NCBI RefSeq assembly: GCF_003994475.1
Contig: NZ_RZNY01000032.1
Coordinates: 1-60,186 of the forward strand
Source of the DNA: Paenibacillus anaericanus
GTDB lineage: Bacteria > Bacillota > Bacilli > Paenibacillales > Paenibacillaceae
Direction of reading: 5' to 3'
DNA length: 60,186 nt
Shown here: in pieces, positions 60,105 to 60,186 of the stretch
Position numbering within the stretch: position 1 is the first letter of the stretch
How the letters are laid out: every line of letters begins with the position of its first letter
Notes under the pieces: model-generated
What the model saw: the letters and a program-made list of their open reading frames with translations, nothing else
What the model was told of the DNA's origin: nothing
The model's database searches: none
Translations under genes and position numbers: made by a program

Positions 60105-60186
60105 AAGTCGCCGCTGAAACAAAGCGCAGACAAAAATGAATGACTTGATCTTTGAAAACTGAACAACGAGTGAGTGAATTTCACGA
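60105..60186 (+). other. rRNA operon leader (16S gene outside the window)
   Basis: The sequence TGATCTTTGAAAACTGAACA near 60146-60165 is the antitermination (boxA-like) and processing leader typical of Bacillales 16S rRNA genes, which should begin shortly after the window end. Confidence 0.75.

Larger units (their letters stand above)
59830..60186. other. Intergenic region leading into an rRNA operon
   Basis: No ORF. It contains the inverted repeat after the hydrolase gene (59853-59924), two promoter-like pairs (59976-60005 and 60071-60100) and the leader listed below, which runs off the window. Confidence 0.7.

Overview
The window reads as a chromosomal segment of a spore-forming, low-to-moderate GC Gram-positive bacterium, most likely Paenibacillus or a close relative. 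Evidence: sporulation genes (spo0F, bofA, sspP, probably pbpG), a long Bacillus-type SRP RNA with Alu domain, an RNA polymerase delta subunit, many TTG and GTG starts behind strong Shine-Dalgarno (SD) sequences, two c-di-AMP riboswitches on NlpC/P60 genes, and a carbohydrate ABC system without its own ATPase. The last ~120 bases look like the promoter and leader of an rRNA operon whose 16S gene lies just outside.

Layout. 1-2.4 kb: membrane-anchored AraC regulator. 2.65-8.9 kb: tRNA-Ser(UGA), a radical SAM protein, sspP, a YitT protein, tadA, a DnaA-box cluster, a sporulation-type sensor kinase and an RluF-like pseudouridine synthase. 8.9-12.9 kb: motAB, a small unknown protein, pterin dehydratase, cytochrome c, GNAT acetyltransferase. 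13.2-14.8 kb: two paralogous secreted NlpC/P60 hydrolases, each behind a c-di-AMP riboswitch. 15-18 kb: a membrane protein and an M1 metallopeptidase. 18.1-26.4 kb: ywhD, a CadA-type metal ATPase with its ArsR-type regulator and operators, 3-methyladenine glycosylase, a class A PBP, speE and speB. 26.5-43.2 kb: an unknown membrane-anchored protein, ywiB-argS, subtilisin-like protease, rpoE, pyrG with a CTP-sensing-type attenuator, spo0F, fba, murA, rho, a radical SAM protein and rpmE. A MarR / AhpD-like / lipoyl-domain-Lpd cassette (40.0-42.8 kb) is inserted in front of rpmE. 43.3-49.9 kb: a GH18-like secreted protein, an Asp-box secreted protein, SRP RNA, dnaX, yaaK, recR, yaaL, bofA. 50-59.8 kb: a glycan-utilisation cluster (AraC regulator, GH78 rhamnosidase, a frameshifted glycosidase, ABC binding protein plus two permeases, a DUF5060/DUF4038 hydrolase) with a cre-like site. 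59.9 kb to the end: rRNA operon promoters and leader.

How it fits together. tRNA-Ser, tadA, SRP RNA, dnaX, yaaK, recR, yaaL, bofA, rrn is the origin-proximal order known from Bacillus subtilis. Here it is opened by a ~40 kb block carrying genes that B. subtilis keeps elsewhere (ywhD-pbpG-speEB, ywiB-argS, rpoE-pyrG-spo0F-fba-murAB-rho-rpmE), and again by the sugar cluster between bofA and the rRNA operon. Sporulation entry may link the orphan kinase at 6.2 kb to Spo0F at 34.2 kb. The clearest points for a second look are the DnaA-box cluster at 5.9-6.0 kb, the twin riboswitch-hydrolase pair, the MarR/AhpD/lipoyl-Lpd redox cassette with a palindromic operator, the pyrG leader, two genes whose SD has no ATG/GTG/TTG at proper spacing, and the frameshifted glycosidase. 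All family assignments come from reading the sequence; no database search was run.
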